A stretch of DNA of 16,714 nucleotides from an uncultured Eubacteriales bacterium (GTDB lineage Bacteria; Bacillota; Clostridia; Oscillospirales; Oscillospiraceae): contig URLO01000048.1 of the NCBI GenBank assembly GCA_900548625.1, forward strand, positions 1-16,714. Direction: 5' to 3'. Positions 1 through 5,518 of this stretch are shown here, one piece after another. The notes beneath the pieces are model-generated. The model was not told where the DNA came from and searched no databases. It saw only the letters and a program-made list of their open reading frames with translations. A program made the translations under genes and the position numbers. Within the stretch, counting starts at the first letter, position 1. Each line of letters opens with the position of its first letter.

Positions 1-2
1 GA

Positions 3-74
3 AGCGGCTATGCCGCGAGGGGGAACCACGTGGGGCGCATCGCCTGCGGGCGCGAACTCTACGAGGTTTTTTGA
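3..74 (+). CDS. C-terminal tail of an unidentified gene (partial, enters from left edge)
   Basis: Reading in frame from base 3 gives 23 residues ending in GRIACGRELYEVF and a TGA at 72-74. A perfect rho-independent terminator starts 10 bases later, which is what a genuine gene end looks like. The other frames either run through the terminator stem or stop without context. Too little of the protein is present to recognise a family, so no function is proposed. Confidence 0.5.
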   Translation, partial: SGYAARGNHVGRIACGRELYEVF

Positions 75-83
75 CAGCCTGTG

Positions 84-119
84 CTGCCGCGCTCTGGTTT
101 CAGAGCGCGGCAGTTTTTT
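84..119 (+). terminator. Rho-independent terminator after the left-edge gene
   Basis: A perfect 13-bp GC-rich stem (84-96 with 101-113) closes a GTTT loop and is followed by six Ts (114-119). It lies 10 bases after the stop at 72-74 and points rightwards. Confidence 0.9.
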
Positions 120-227
120 GCGGCGGCACGCAGGTCTTGCAAATACCCGTTGTAGGGGCGTCCGTCCTACGATGAAAAACGCGAAAACAAAACGAATTTG
201 CATCGGATTTCCATAAAAAACGGGCAA

Positions 228-887
228 TCAGAGATCCACCCGTTCAAACCGCGCGGCGGAGATGCGGAACGCGGCAGCATTCAAAAGCAGCCACGCGCAC
301 GCGCCGAGCACGAGCACAGGGAGCTGACGGAGCTGATCGGAAAGGGCATAGCTCTCAAACAGCGCCTCGCCCAGCGGCCAAAGCGCCAGCGCCATGTGCT
401 CCAGCGCCTCCAGCACAAGGATCAGCACAAACTGCACCGCGCCGGAGAGCAGAAACGGCTTTCCGAGGTCATAGCCGCTGCGGTAGTGCATGGGCAGAAA
501 TGTGATGCTGAACACGCCCATCAGGAGCATCGAAAGGCCGAGAAACGAGACATTCGCCTCGATGCCGACAGGATTTTTGACCGCGCCGTACTGCGCCCGG
601 ATGAGCATGAACGGAAGGCAGGCGGCAAGCTGCAGGAGCTGAAGCTCCATGACGGTCGTGACGCGGGCGCGCACCATCTCCCGCTTGGTGACGGGCAGGA
701 GCATCATATAATACACATCACGGTTTTCCCGGCACGACTGGAAAAAGAGAAAAATGCCGAGCGCGTTGTAGAAAAACGTCACATAATACGGATAGCTCGG
801 GATCAGCACCAGTCCGCTCAGCGCCAGAAAAAGAAGCGGAACCGGCGACATGGCAAGCCGCCATTCCTCGCTTTGCAGAGCCTTCAT
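228..887 (-). CDS. ABC-2-type transporter permease, membrane subunit
   Basis: This 219-residue hydrophobic protein has about six predicted membrane segments, for example LFLALSGLVLIP near residue 20, SMLLMGVFSITFLP near 120 and FLLSGAVQFVLILVLEAL near 150. The motif YYMMLLPVTKREMVRAR (about residues 59-75) is typical of ABC-2 permeases of small two-gene exporters (LPVSKREIVxAR). Its ATG overlaps the stop of the upstream ATPase gene in an ATGA junction. A GGGAGG ribosome binding site sits 7 bases before the start, inside the ATPase 3' end, so the two are translationally coupled. It would form the membrane channel for the adjacent ATPase. The substrate cannot be told from sequence; drug, peptide or lipid export are all possible. 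Confidence 0.8.
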   Translation of the reverse strand: MKALQSEEWRLAMSPVPLLFLALSGLVLIPSYPYYVTFFYNALGIFLFFQSCRENRDVYYMMLLPVTKREMVRARVTTVMELQLLQLAACLPFMLIRAQYGAVKNPVGIEANVSFLGLSMLLMGVFSITFLPMHYRSGYDLGKPFLLSGAVQFVLILVLEALEHMALALWPLGEALFESYALSDQLRQLPVLVLGACAWLLLNAAAFRISAARFERVDL

Positions 888-1735
888 TTCTCAGCCTCCC
901 TTTCCAGATACACCATGAGCTGCTCCAGCGTCGGCGCGGTGAGCGCGCAGTCCTTGCCGAGCGCGGCGTCCTGCGCACGCAGAAGCCCGGAAACGCTGTC
1001 CTTATGCCGGCGCAGCCCGATGAGCGCCGCCTCCAGCTCCGGCGTCAGCCGCGCGGGCGCACACTCCGCCAGACGGTAGGCCGCGAGGAGCTCCCGCTTT
1101 GGCAGGGAGGCAAAGATGCGCCCGTTTTGTATGTACGTGATCTGATCGGCGCACGCCTCCAGATCGGAGGTGATGTGCGTTGAAAAGAGGATCGACACGC
1201 CATCCTCCTCGCGGAGCGTGAGGAACAGGTCGAGCAGATCGTCGCGCGAGACGGGGTCAAGCCCCGAGGTCGGCTCGTCGAGGATCAGAAGCTCTGCGCC
1301 GTGGCTCATCGCCAGCGCGAGCTGGTATTTGACCTTCATGCCCTCCGAGAGCGCACTCGTGCGCTTTTCCTCACTCAGGCGAAAGCGCGCAAGGCAGCGC
1401 CGGTAGAGCGCCTCGTCCCACGCCGGGTAGAAGCGCCGCGTGACCGCCGTGATCTGCGCGAGCGTTTTGCGCGGATAATAGCTCAAACCGCCGGAGACGA
1501 AGCCGATCTTCTGCCGGATGGCGTGCTCGTCGTGCGCCGCGTCCAGTCCAAGCAGCGTCACCTTCCCCGCGTCGGGGTGGACAAGGCGCAAAAGCGCCTT
1601 GAGCGTCGTCGTTTTGCCCGCACCGTTGCGGCCGATGAAGCCCATGACCGTGCCCGCCTCCATCGAGAACGACACGTGATCGAGCGTGAAGCCGGGGTAA
1701 TGCTTGCAGAGGCTGTCAACCGTCAGAATGTTCAT
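884..1735 (-). CDS. ABC transporter ATP-binding protein
   Basis: This 283-residue protein carries a complete ABC ATPase domain: Walker A GRNGAGKT at residues 35-42, a signature variant LSEGM at 129-133, Walker B LLILDEPTSGLDP from 149, and the switch histidine in STHITSDLE at H187. The position where most ABC ATPases have the Q-loop glutamine reads FVSGG, and LSEGM replaces LSGGQ. Both deviations are common in the YtrB/BcrA-like exporter ATPases. About 80 residues after the NTPase core form a divergent C-terminal extension. The start is set by AAAGGAGG 9 bases upstream. The gene overlaps the AbrB-like gene by 20 bases upstream and the permease by 4 bases downstream, giving a compact three-gene operon. 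It powers transport through the permease encoded next to it. Confidence 0.93.
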   Translation of the reverse strand: MNILTVDSLCKHYPGFTLDHVSFSMEAGTVMGFIGRNGAGKTTTLKALLRLVHPDAGKVTLLGLDAAHDEHAIRQKIGFVSGGLSYYPRKTLAQITAVTRRFYPAWDEALYRRCLARFRLSEEKRTSALSEGMKVKYQLALAMSHGAELLILDEPTSGLDPVSRDDLLDLFLTLREEDGVSILFSTHITSDLEACADQITYIQNGRIFASLPKRELLAAYRLAECAPARLTPELEAALIGLRRHKDSVSGLLRAQDAALGKDCALTAPTLEQLMVYLEREAEK

Positions 1736-1955
1736 CTTCCGATGCCTCCTTTGCCGTTTCCCAGAGCTTATCCGGGACGGAAATGCTGTTTTCGTCGATC
1801 AGTGCAATGCCGCGCTTCTTGTCCGCCATCAGCAGCAGCTGATCTCCGGGCTGGATGCCGAACAGCTCGCGCGCCCCCTTCGGGATGACGATCTGCCCCT
1901 TGTCGCCGACTTTGACGATGCTGAGAAATTTCCCCTTTGGATATTGCAGAGCCAC
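1716..1955 (-). CDS. AbrB/MazE/SpoVT-type DNA-binding regulator
   Basis: This 79-residue protein has the swapped-hairpin AbrB fold signature KVGDKGQIVIPKGARELFGIQPGDQLLL in its first half, followed by a short acidic C-terminal tail. The family are dimeric transcription regulators or antitoxins. I chose the GTG at 1953-1955 because GAGGTGAT lies 6 bases upstream. A GTG three codons earlier (1962-1964) is possible but falls inside that ribosome binding site. It is the first gene of the ABC operon and overlaps the ATPase start, a position usually taken by a GntR-type repressor in similar exporters. A toxin partner is not present, so a regulator role for the operon is more likely than an antitoxin role. 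That role is inference. Confidence 0.85.
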   Translation of the reverse strand: MALQYPKGKFLSIVKVGDKGQIVIPKGARELFGIQPGDQLLLMADKKRGIALIDENSISVPDKLWETAKEASEDEHSDG

Positions 1956-1972
1956 TTGTATCACCTCGCATT

Positions 1973-1987
1973 AAAAGTATAACTTTT
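1973..1987. promoter_or_regulatory. Candidate operator, 6-3-6 palindrome
   Basis: AAAAGT-ATA-ACTTTT is a perfect inverted repeat between the minus-strand -10 box and the AbrB-like start codon, at about the expected transcription start. The position suits a repressor site, possibly for the AbrB-like protein itself. Confidence 0.4.
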
Positions 1988-1994
1988 CCCACTC

Positions 1995-2022
1995 AGTATA
2001 CCACACAAAAATCAAAAAGCAA
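1995..2022 (-). promoter_or_regulatory. Sigma-A promoter of the AbrB-ABC operon
   Basis: On the minus strand, TTGCTT (2017-2022) and TATACT (1995-2000) are separated by 16 bases, about 40 bases upstream of the AbrB-like start codon. Confidence 0.65.
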
Positions 2023-2025
2023 GGG

Positions 2026-2053
2026 TTGCATTTTGAAAAAAATCAGATAGAAT
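2026..2053 (+). promoter_or_regulatory. Sigma-A promoter of the rubredoxin gene
   Basis: TTGCAT (2026-2031) and TAGAAT (2048-2053) have a 16-base spacer and lie about 55 bases before the rubredoxin start. The -35 box is only 3 bases from that of the divergent AbrB-ABC promoter. Confidence 0.55.
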
Positions 2054-2108
2054 GGTGACATGGAAAAAATACCCCGGCGCACCGGCGGTGAAAGGAGGGA
2101 ATGATACC

Positions 2109-2270
2109 ATGAAATACGTCTGTGAGATCTGCGGATGGGTCTATGACGAGGACGAGGGCTGCCCCGAAAGCGGCATCGCACCCGGCACCAAGTGGGAGGA
2201 TGTTCCCGGCGATTTTGAATGTCCTGTCTGCTACGTCGGCAAGGACCAGTTCTCGGAGTCGGATGACTGA
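2109..2270 (+). CDS. Rubredoxin
   Basis: This 53-residue protein has the two iron-binding knuckles of a classical rubredoxin, CEICGWVYD near residue 5 and CPVCYVGKDQF near residue 38, giving four cysteines for one Fe(SCys)4 centre. The residues between them (GIAPGTKWEDVPGDFECP) match the family closely, and the length is normal (52-55). I chose the ATG at 2109 because AAAGGAGGG lies 9 bases upstream; an upstream in-frame ATG at 2052 would add 19 residues foreign to the family. It is a cytoplasmic one-electron carrier, typical of anaerobes, often serving oxygen or peroxide reductases. No partner reductase is adjacent. It is a single-gene transcript with its own promoter and terminator. Confidence 0.97.
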   Translation: MKYVCEICGWVYDEDEGCPESGIAPGTKWEDVPGDFECPVCYVGKDQFSESDD

Positions 2271-2276
2271 CCCGGC

Positions 2277-2312
2277 GCCCCAAAATGCTTTGCACATTTT
2301 GGGGCAGTTTTC
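2277..2312 (+). terminator. Rho-independent terminator after rubredoxin
   Basis: An 11-bp perfect stem (2277-2287 with 2295-2305), loop CTTTGCA, then a T-rich tail AGTTTTC. It starts 6 bases after the rubredoxin stop. Confidence 0.85.
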
Positions 2313-2385
2313 TTTCTCCGCGGCGGGAGGAACCTTTCCCCGCGCCGTGCGTCTAACAGGTATGACATGAAAAAGGAGAAGAATC

Positions 2386-2760
2386 ATGGGATTTTCGATC
2401 ATGGAGAGAATCTTTCCGCTCGTATTTCTGCTGATGCTCGGCTTCGTGCTGTATACGCTGATCTCGTCCATCGCAGCGCGGGCACAGGAAAAGCGGAAAA
2501 ATGACGCATCCCCCCGGCTGACCGTTCCGGCCTCTGTCGTGACAAAGCGCGCGCAGGTCGGCACGACCCATCACCACAACGCGGCGACGAACACCGGCGG
2601 AACCTACTACAACACCAAATATTTCGCCACCTTCCAGTTTGAAAGCGGCGACCGGCTGGAGCTTTCCGTTTCGCCGGGCGAATACGGTATGCTTGTCGAG
2701 GGCGACCGCGGGCAGCTCTCCTTTCAGGGCACACGCTATCTCGGCTTCGTCAGGCAGTAA
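2386..2760 (+). CDS. DUF2500-family membrane-anchored protein
   Basis: This 124-residue protein has one N-terminal membrane segment (about residues 8-30), a short basic stretch, and then a soluble domain. That domain carries the hallmarks of DUF2500 (YhhM-like): NTGGTYYNTKYFATFQFESGDRLEL in the middle and EYGMLVEGDRGQLSFQGTRYLGF at the end. The function of the family is unknown. The membrane segment suggests a tethered small beta-domain. The start is supported by AAGGAGA 7-8 bases upstream. It appears to be a single gene between two terminators, and nothing nearby indicates its role. Confidence 0.85.
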   Translation: MGFSIMERIFPLVFLLMLGFVLYTLISSIAARAQEKRKNDASPRLTVPASVVTKRAQVGTTHHHNAATNTGGTYYNTKYFATFQFESGDRLELSVSPGEYGMLVEGDRGQLSFQGTRYLGFVRQ

Positions 2761-2777
2761 AGACAAACGCAAAAACC

Positions 2778-2808
2778 GGGTGCGGCATTTCCTGCCGCAC
2801 CCATTCTT
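2778..2808 (+). terminator. Probable rho-independent terminator after the DUF2500 gene
   Basis: A perfect 10-bp stem (2778-2787 with 2793-2802) closes a TTTCC loop and is followed by the imperfect T tract ATTCTTT. It lies 17 bases after the stop codon. Confidence 0.75.
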
Positions 2809-2825
2809 TGCACCTCGGATTTATT

Positions 2826-2860
2826 GATAAACGATAAATAATAGTTGACAATCGATAAAC
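2826..2860 (+). repeat. Three GATAAAY repeats overlapping a promoter (candidate operator)
   Basis: GATAAAC (2826-2832), GATAAAT (2833-2839) and GATAAAC (2854-2860) lie on a 7-base register around the -35 box of the DUF2975 operon. The spacing and location suggest binding sites for a regulator, plausibly the YozG-like protein encoded in the same operon. Confidence 0.45.
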
Positions 2861-2873
2861 GCCGTGCTATTGT
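2845..2873 (+). promoter_or_regulatory. Sigma-A promoter of the DUF2975-YozG operon
   Basis: A consensus TTGACA (2845-2850) and TATTGT (2868-2873) are separated by 17 bases. The promoter lies 30 bases before the DUF2975 start codon. Confidence 0.8.
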
Positions 2874-2902
2874 GGGGACAGAAAACAAAAGGAGTGAGGG
2901 CT

Positions 2903-3352
2903 ATGAACTGGAACGCGAACAAGAGCGTCCGTCTCTCGCAGGTCTGCGTGGTCATTTTTGCGGCGCTTTTGCTGGCGCTGGACATCGGGTGCTACTGGGC
3001 GGTGACGTGGTTCGTTCGTCTGCGCCGGATGCAGCCGCCGATGGTGCTCTGGATGATGCTCACGATCTATCTGTGCAGCATTTTTGCGTGGCTCCTGCTG
3101 GCGCAGCTCTGGCGGCTGCTGCGGAACATTCAGGCGGGGCGCGTGTTCGAGGAGGAGAACGTGCGCATCCTGCGCGCGGTGAGCTGGTGCTGTGTCGGCG
3201 CGGGGCTGGTCTGCCTCGGCAGCACATTTTGGTATCTGCCCTTCGCGGCGGTCGCGGTCGCGGCGTGCTTTATGGCGCTGATCGTGCGCATCGTCAAGAA
3301 CGTTTTTCAGCAGGCGCTCGCCATGAAGTCCGAGCTGGATCTCACGGTCTAG
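2903..3352 (+). CDS. DUF2975 membrane protein
   Basis: This 149-residue protein has four predicted membrane segments (about residues 12-35, 47-70, 91-110 and 111-133). The loop IQAGRVFEEENVRILRAVSW between segments 2 and 3, and the tail VKNVFQQALAMKSELDLTV, are diagnostic of DUF2975. This family is almost always encoded next to a small YozG-like Cro/C1 regulator, as here (10 bases apart). I chose ATG 2903 because AAAGGAGTGAGG precedes it at good distance; an upstream in-frame ATG at 2864 lies inside the promoter -10 region and cannot be the start. Function is unknown; a membrane sensor or sequestering partner of the regulator is a common guess. Confidence 0.9.
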   Translation: MNWNANKSVRLSQVCVVIFAALLLALDIGCYWAVTWFVRLRRMQPPMVLWMMLTIYLCSIFAWLLLAQLWRLLRNIQAGRVFEEENVRILRAVSWCCVGAGLVCLGSTFWYLPFAAVAVAACFMALIVRIVKNVFQQALAMKSELDLTV

Positions 3353-3362
3353 GAGGCGCAGG

Positions 3363-3584
3363 ATGGAAATTCTCGTGAATCTGGACGTGATGATGGCAAG
3401 ACGCAAGATTTCGGCCGGAGAGCTGGCCGAGCGCATCGGCATCACGCCTGCTAACCTGTCCATTTTGAAGAACAATCGCGCGAAGGCCATCCGCTTTTCC
3501 ACGCTGATGGCGCTGTGCCATGAGCTGGACTGCCAGCCGGGCGATATTTTGCAGTTTGTGGACGATCCGGCTGTGCCGGAGTAA
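3363..3584 (+). CDS. YozG-like Cro/C1 (XRE) family regulator
   Basis: This 73-residue protein is almost entirely one helix-turn-helix domain. KISAGELAERIGITPANLSILKNNRAKAI contains the two helices of the motif, and LMALCHELDCQPGDILQFV is the typical C-terminal helix and tail of the YozG group. Start ATG 3363 has GGAGG 6-7 bases upstream. It lies between the DUF2975 gene (10 bases) and the large membrane protein gene (13 bases), so all three are one operon. It probably controls its own promoter, where GATAAAY repeats are visible. That link is inference. Confidence 0.93.
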   Translation: MEILVNLDVMMARRKISAGELAERIGITPANLSILKNNRAKAIRFSTLMALCHELDCQPGDILQFVDDPAVPE

Positions 3585-3597
3585 AGGAGAATCGAAT

Positions 3598-4992
3598 ATG
3601 GAAAATCAGAACCGGGATGCGGAGCGCCGTACCCCTGAGCTTGCTGCACCCATTTTGCGGGACACGCCGGACTGGGCGGCAGACGCCGTCGCGCCGCAGA
3701 AGCCGCCGTTTTCGGCGTCAAAAACGGAGCGGATCGCCGCATTTTTGATGTATCCGCTCGCATTTTGCTACATTCAAATGCTGCTTGCGCCGCTTTCCGC
3801 CGGGGCGGTCTGGCTGTGCGCGTTCTGCGCGGGCTTCCTCGCCATGACCGAGCTGCTCTGCCGCGGACGGCGGCGCACATGGGAAAGCTGGGTCTGGCTC
3901 GGCTGCCTGCTGGTGCTCATTGCGTTTCGCGTCCGGCTGATCGCTGAGGCAGGGCGCTGCGGCGATGACGCGCCTGCCCACGCGGTCTCGCCGGCGCTGT
4001 CGTTTTTTCTGCTCCACGCCTACGCGGTCTACTGGGTGCTTTGCCGGTCGGACACGCTGCTCGGCGGCGAGAGCAGCCGCCTTCTGCCGCTCGATGCGAT
4101 GAACGGCATGATCGTGTTCCCATTCGGGGGCTTTTTCCTGCGCATCCGGACGGCGGTTTCCGCGCTGGCGCAGCTTCTTCGTACACGCGGCGGAGAAAAA
4201 CGCTCCGCTGCCGTGCGTGCGGGCATCGCTGCCGCGATCCTGGCGGCGTGCGCCTTGCTGGTGCTGTCCATGCGTGCGCTGTCTGACGCGGACGCGCGCT
4301 TCGGCGCGGCGGTCAGCGGGCTGCTTGCGGCGCTGACGCCGGACTGGAACGAAAGGACGCTGGCGGATTTTCTCTTTCGGTTCTGTCTGAGCCTGCCTGT
4401 CGGCGCATACCTGTTCGGCCTCATCGCGGGCGCGGCACGGCGCGAGCCGCAGGCGCTTCGGGCTCGCGGAAGTGCGTTTGAGCAGGCGCTCGAAAAGCTC
4501 CGCAGCGTGCCGGCCGCCGTCCTTGCGGCGCTCGCCGCCGTCTTTGCCGCCGTGTATCTGGCGTTTTTCGCCCTTCAGGCGAGCTATCTTTTCGGCGCGT
4601 TCACGCGCACCGTGCCCGAGGGCTATACCGTTGCGGAGTATGCGCGGCAGGGCTTTTTCTCGCTGTGCCGCGTGATGGCGGTCAATTTTGCGCTGCTGTG
4701 GCTGATGGCGCGCACCGGCGTGCGGCCGCCGCGAACGCAGCGGGCGCTGCGCGCGCTGTGTACGGTGCTGCTGGCGCAGAGCCTGCTGTTTGCCGTCATC
4801 GCCGCCTCCAAGCTCACGCTTTACATCACGACCTATGGCTTCACGCCCCTGCGGCTTCAGTCGGCGTGGCTGATCGCCGTGCTCACGGCGGGCTGCGGCT
4901 GCGCGCTGTATTCGCTCTGGAGCGGCAAGCGCTCCTTCCGGTTCTGGACGCTCTTTTCCGGCCTCACGCTGGCGCTGCTGCATCTGTATTGA
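3598..4992 (+). CDS. DUF4153/DUF4173-like polytopic membrane protein
   Basis: This 464-residue protein has roughly ten or more hydrophobic segments after a hydrophilic N-terminus of about 45 residues. The region EGYTVAEYARQGFFSLCRVMAVNFALL (about residues 341-367) and the later YGFTPLRLQSAWL resemble the conserved AYARxGF and YGLTxLRxYS motifs of DUF4153/DUF4173 proteins. These often occur with DUF2975 and YozG-like genes in Bacillota. The start at 3598 follows AAAGGAGA at 7 bases. Function is unknown. Membership of an operon with a regulator and a DUF2975 protein suggests a regulated membrane process. GC content is very high, as in the neighbouring backbone genes. Confidence 0.8.
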   Translation: MENQNRDAERRTPELAAPILRDTPDWAADAVAPQKPPFSASKTERIAAFLMYPLAFCYIQMLLAPLSAGAVWLCAFCAGFLAMTELLCRGRRRTWESWVWLGCLLVLIAFRVRLIAEAGRCGDDAPAHAVSPALSFFLLHAYAVYWVLCRSDTLLGGESSRLLPLDAMNGMIVFPFGGFFLRIRTAVSALAQLLRTRGGEKRSAAVRAGIAAAILAACALLVLSMRALSDADARFGAAVSGLLAALTPDWNERTLADFLFRFCLSLPVGAYLFGLIAGAARREPQALRARGSAFEQALEKLRSVPAAVLAALAAVFAAVYLAFFALQASYLFGAFTRTVPEGYTVAEYARQGFFSLCRVMAVNFALLWLMARTGVRPPRTQRALRALCTVLLAQSLLFAVIAASKLTLYITTYGFTPLRLQSAWLIAVLTAGCGCALYSLWSGKRSFRFWTLFSGLTLALLHLY

Positions 4993-5008
4993 GCGCCCGC
5001 AGACGCGG

Positions 5009-5031
5009 CCTGCGGCGAATGCTGCCGCAGG
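5009..5031 (+). other. GC-rich hairpin after the DUF4173-like gene
   Basis: An 8-bp perfect stem (5009-5016 with 5024-5031) closes a 7-base loop 17 bases after the stop. No T tract follows, so it may be a processing or weak termination structure rather than a standard terminator. Confidence 0.35.
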
Positions 5032-5079
5032 CTGTCGTGCGATTCTCGCGCCAGCCCGCAAAAAAGCCGCTTTTCGGAC

Positions 5080-5108
5080 TTGACACAGTGCCCCATCCGT
5101 GTTATTAT
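5080..5108 (+). promoter_or_regulatory. Sigma-A promoter of the tRNA-fMet locus
   Basis: A perfect TTGACA (5080-5085) and TATTAT (5103-5108) are separated by 17 bases. TATAAT at 5106-5111 overlaps but would need a 20-base spacer. The promoter lies upstream of both the degenerate and the intact tRNA copies. Confidence 0.75.
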
Positions 5109-5135
5109 AATAAAGCTCACTGAGCACCACAATAT

Positions 5136-5212
5136 CGCGGGATAGAGCAGTTTGGCAGCTCGTCGGGCTCATAACCGTTAGAGTTAGCGTCCAGCTTTCA
5201 GGAGCAAAAAGT
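5136..5212 (+). pseudogene. Degenerate tRNA-fMet copy (5' half intact, 3' half replaced)
   Basis: Bases 5130-5176 match 5213-5259 of the intact tRNA locus at 44 of 47 positions, covering 6 bases of leader, the 5' acceptor strand, the D arm and the anticodon loop with CAT. The next 36 bases, exactly the length of the missing tRNA 3' half, show only random-level similarity and cannot pair with the acceptor. There is no CCA end. It cannot fold as a tRNA and would sit in the leader of the functional tRNA transcript. Confidence 0.8.
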
Positions 5213-5218
5213 CAATAT

Positions 5219-5295
5219 CGCGGAGTAGAGCAGTCTGGCAGCTCGTCGGGCTCATAACCCGGAGGTCGGAGGTTCAAATCCTCCCTCCGCAACCA
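5219..5295 (+). tRNA. Initiator tRNA-fMet (CAT anticodon)
   Basis: A full 77-base cloverleaf with encoded CCA. The acceptor is CGCGGAG (5219-5225) with CTCCGCA, leaving the C1:A72 mismatch that marks bacterial initiator tRNAs. The anticodon stem carries the three GGG/CCC pairs (5248-5250 with 5258-5260) around CTCATAA, the other initiator hallmark. D arm GAGC/GCTC and T arm GGAGG/CCTCC with GTTCAAAT are all present. It is followed at once by a hairpin terminator. Its 3' end is the probable integration site of the neighbouring island. Confidence 0.97.
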
Positions 5296-5296
5296 T

Positions 5297-5343
5297 AAAT
5301 CGCCGTATTTCGTGAGAAATGCGGCGATTTCTCTATCGTTTTG
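5297..5343 (+). terminator. Terminator after tRNA-fMet
   Basis: A 14-bp stem with one G:T pair (5297-5310 with 5317-5330) and a CGTGAG loop is followed by a T-rich but imperfect tail. It begins two bases after the CCA end. Confidence 0.75.
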
Positions 5344-5429
5344 TTCGGATTTCTCCGTTTCGCTCATTTGCAATTCATGCTCCCCGTGGAGTCTTTGCTC
5401 TTGCTTGCTGGACATAGTTTCCATATCAA

Positions 5430-5458
5430 AGCATTCCGAAAGTTCTGATTGGAATGCT
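5430..5458. other. Small inverted repeat between tRNA and integrase
   Basis: AGCATTCC (5430-5437) and GGAATGCT (5451-5458) form an 8-bp inverted repeat with a 13-base loop. It lies in the stretch between tRNA and integrase where recombinase or excisionase sites would be expected. No T tract follows. Confidence 0.3.
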
Positions 5459-5474
5459 GCCGTTTGACAGCTTT

Positions 5475-5515
5475 ACGCGCTATTTGCAATAAAGTATGCA
5501 ATAGCGCGTTTTTTT
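5475..5515 (+). terminator. Strong rightward terminator facing the integrase gene end
   Basis: A 13-bp stem with one bulged T (5475-5488 with 5497-5509) is followed by seven Ts. It is orientated to stop transcription coming from the tRNA side. On the minus strand it has no T tract, so it does not serve the integrase. Confidence 0.8.
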
Positions 5516-5518
5516 GTT

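Noticed and set aside
152..170. Short inverted repeat GTAGG...CCTAC in the left intergenic region
   Set aside because: A 5-bp stem is too short to call. It may be a fragment of a dispersed GC-rich repeat, but no second copy is in the window.
10..216. Open frame of 68 residues on the plus strand at the left edge
   Set aside because: It runs straight through a perfect terminator hairpin and T tract, and another frame gives a better gene tail ending before the terminator.
198..1079. Long plus-strand open frame (293 residues)
   Set aside because: It is antisense to the permease and ATPase genes, is rich in R, H and Q as expected for a shadow frame in GC-rich DNA, and has no ribosome binding site.
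3718..5172. Long minus-strand open frame (484 residues)
   Set aside because: It is antisense to the DUF4173-like gene and has the R/Q/A-rich make-up of a shadow frame. The plus-strand protein has clear membrane segments and a ribosome binding site.
5212..5424. Minus-strand open frame of 70 residues ending NLRPPGYEPDELPDCSTPRY
   Set aside because: This is the well-known false protein produced by translating the reverse strand of a tRNA gene; it overlaps the tRNA-fMet completely.
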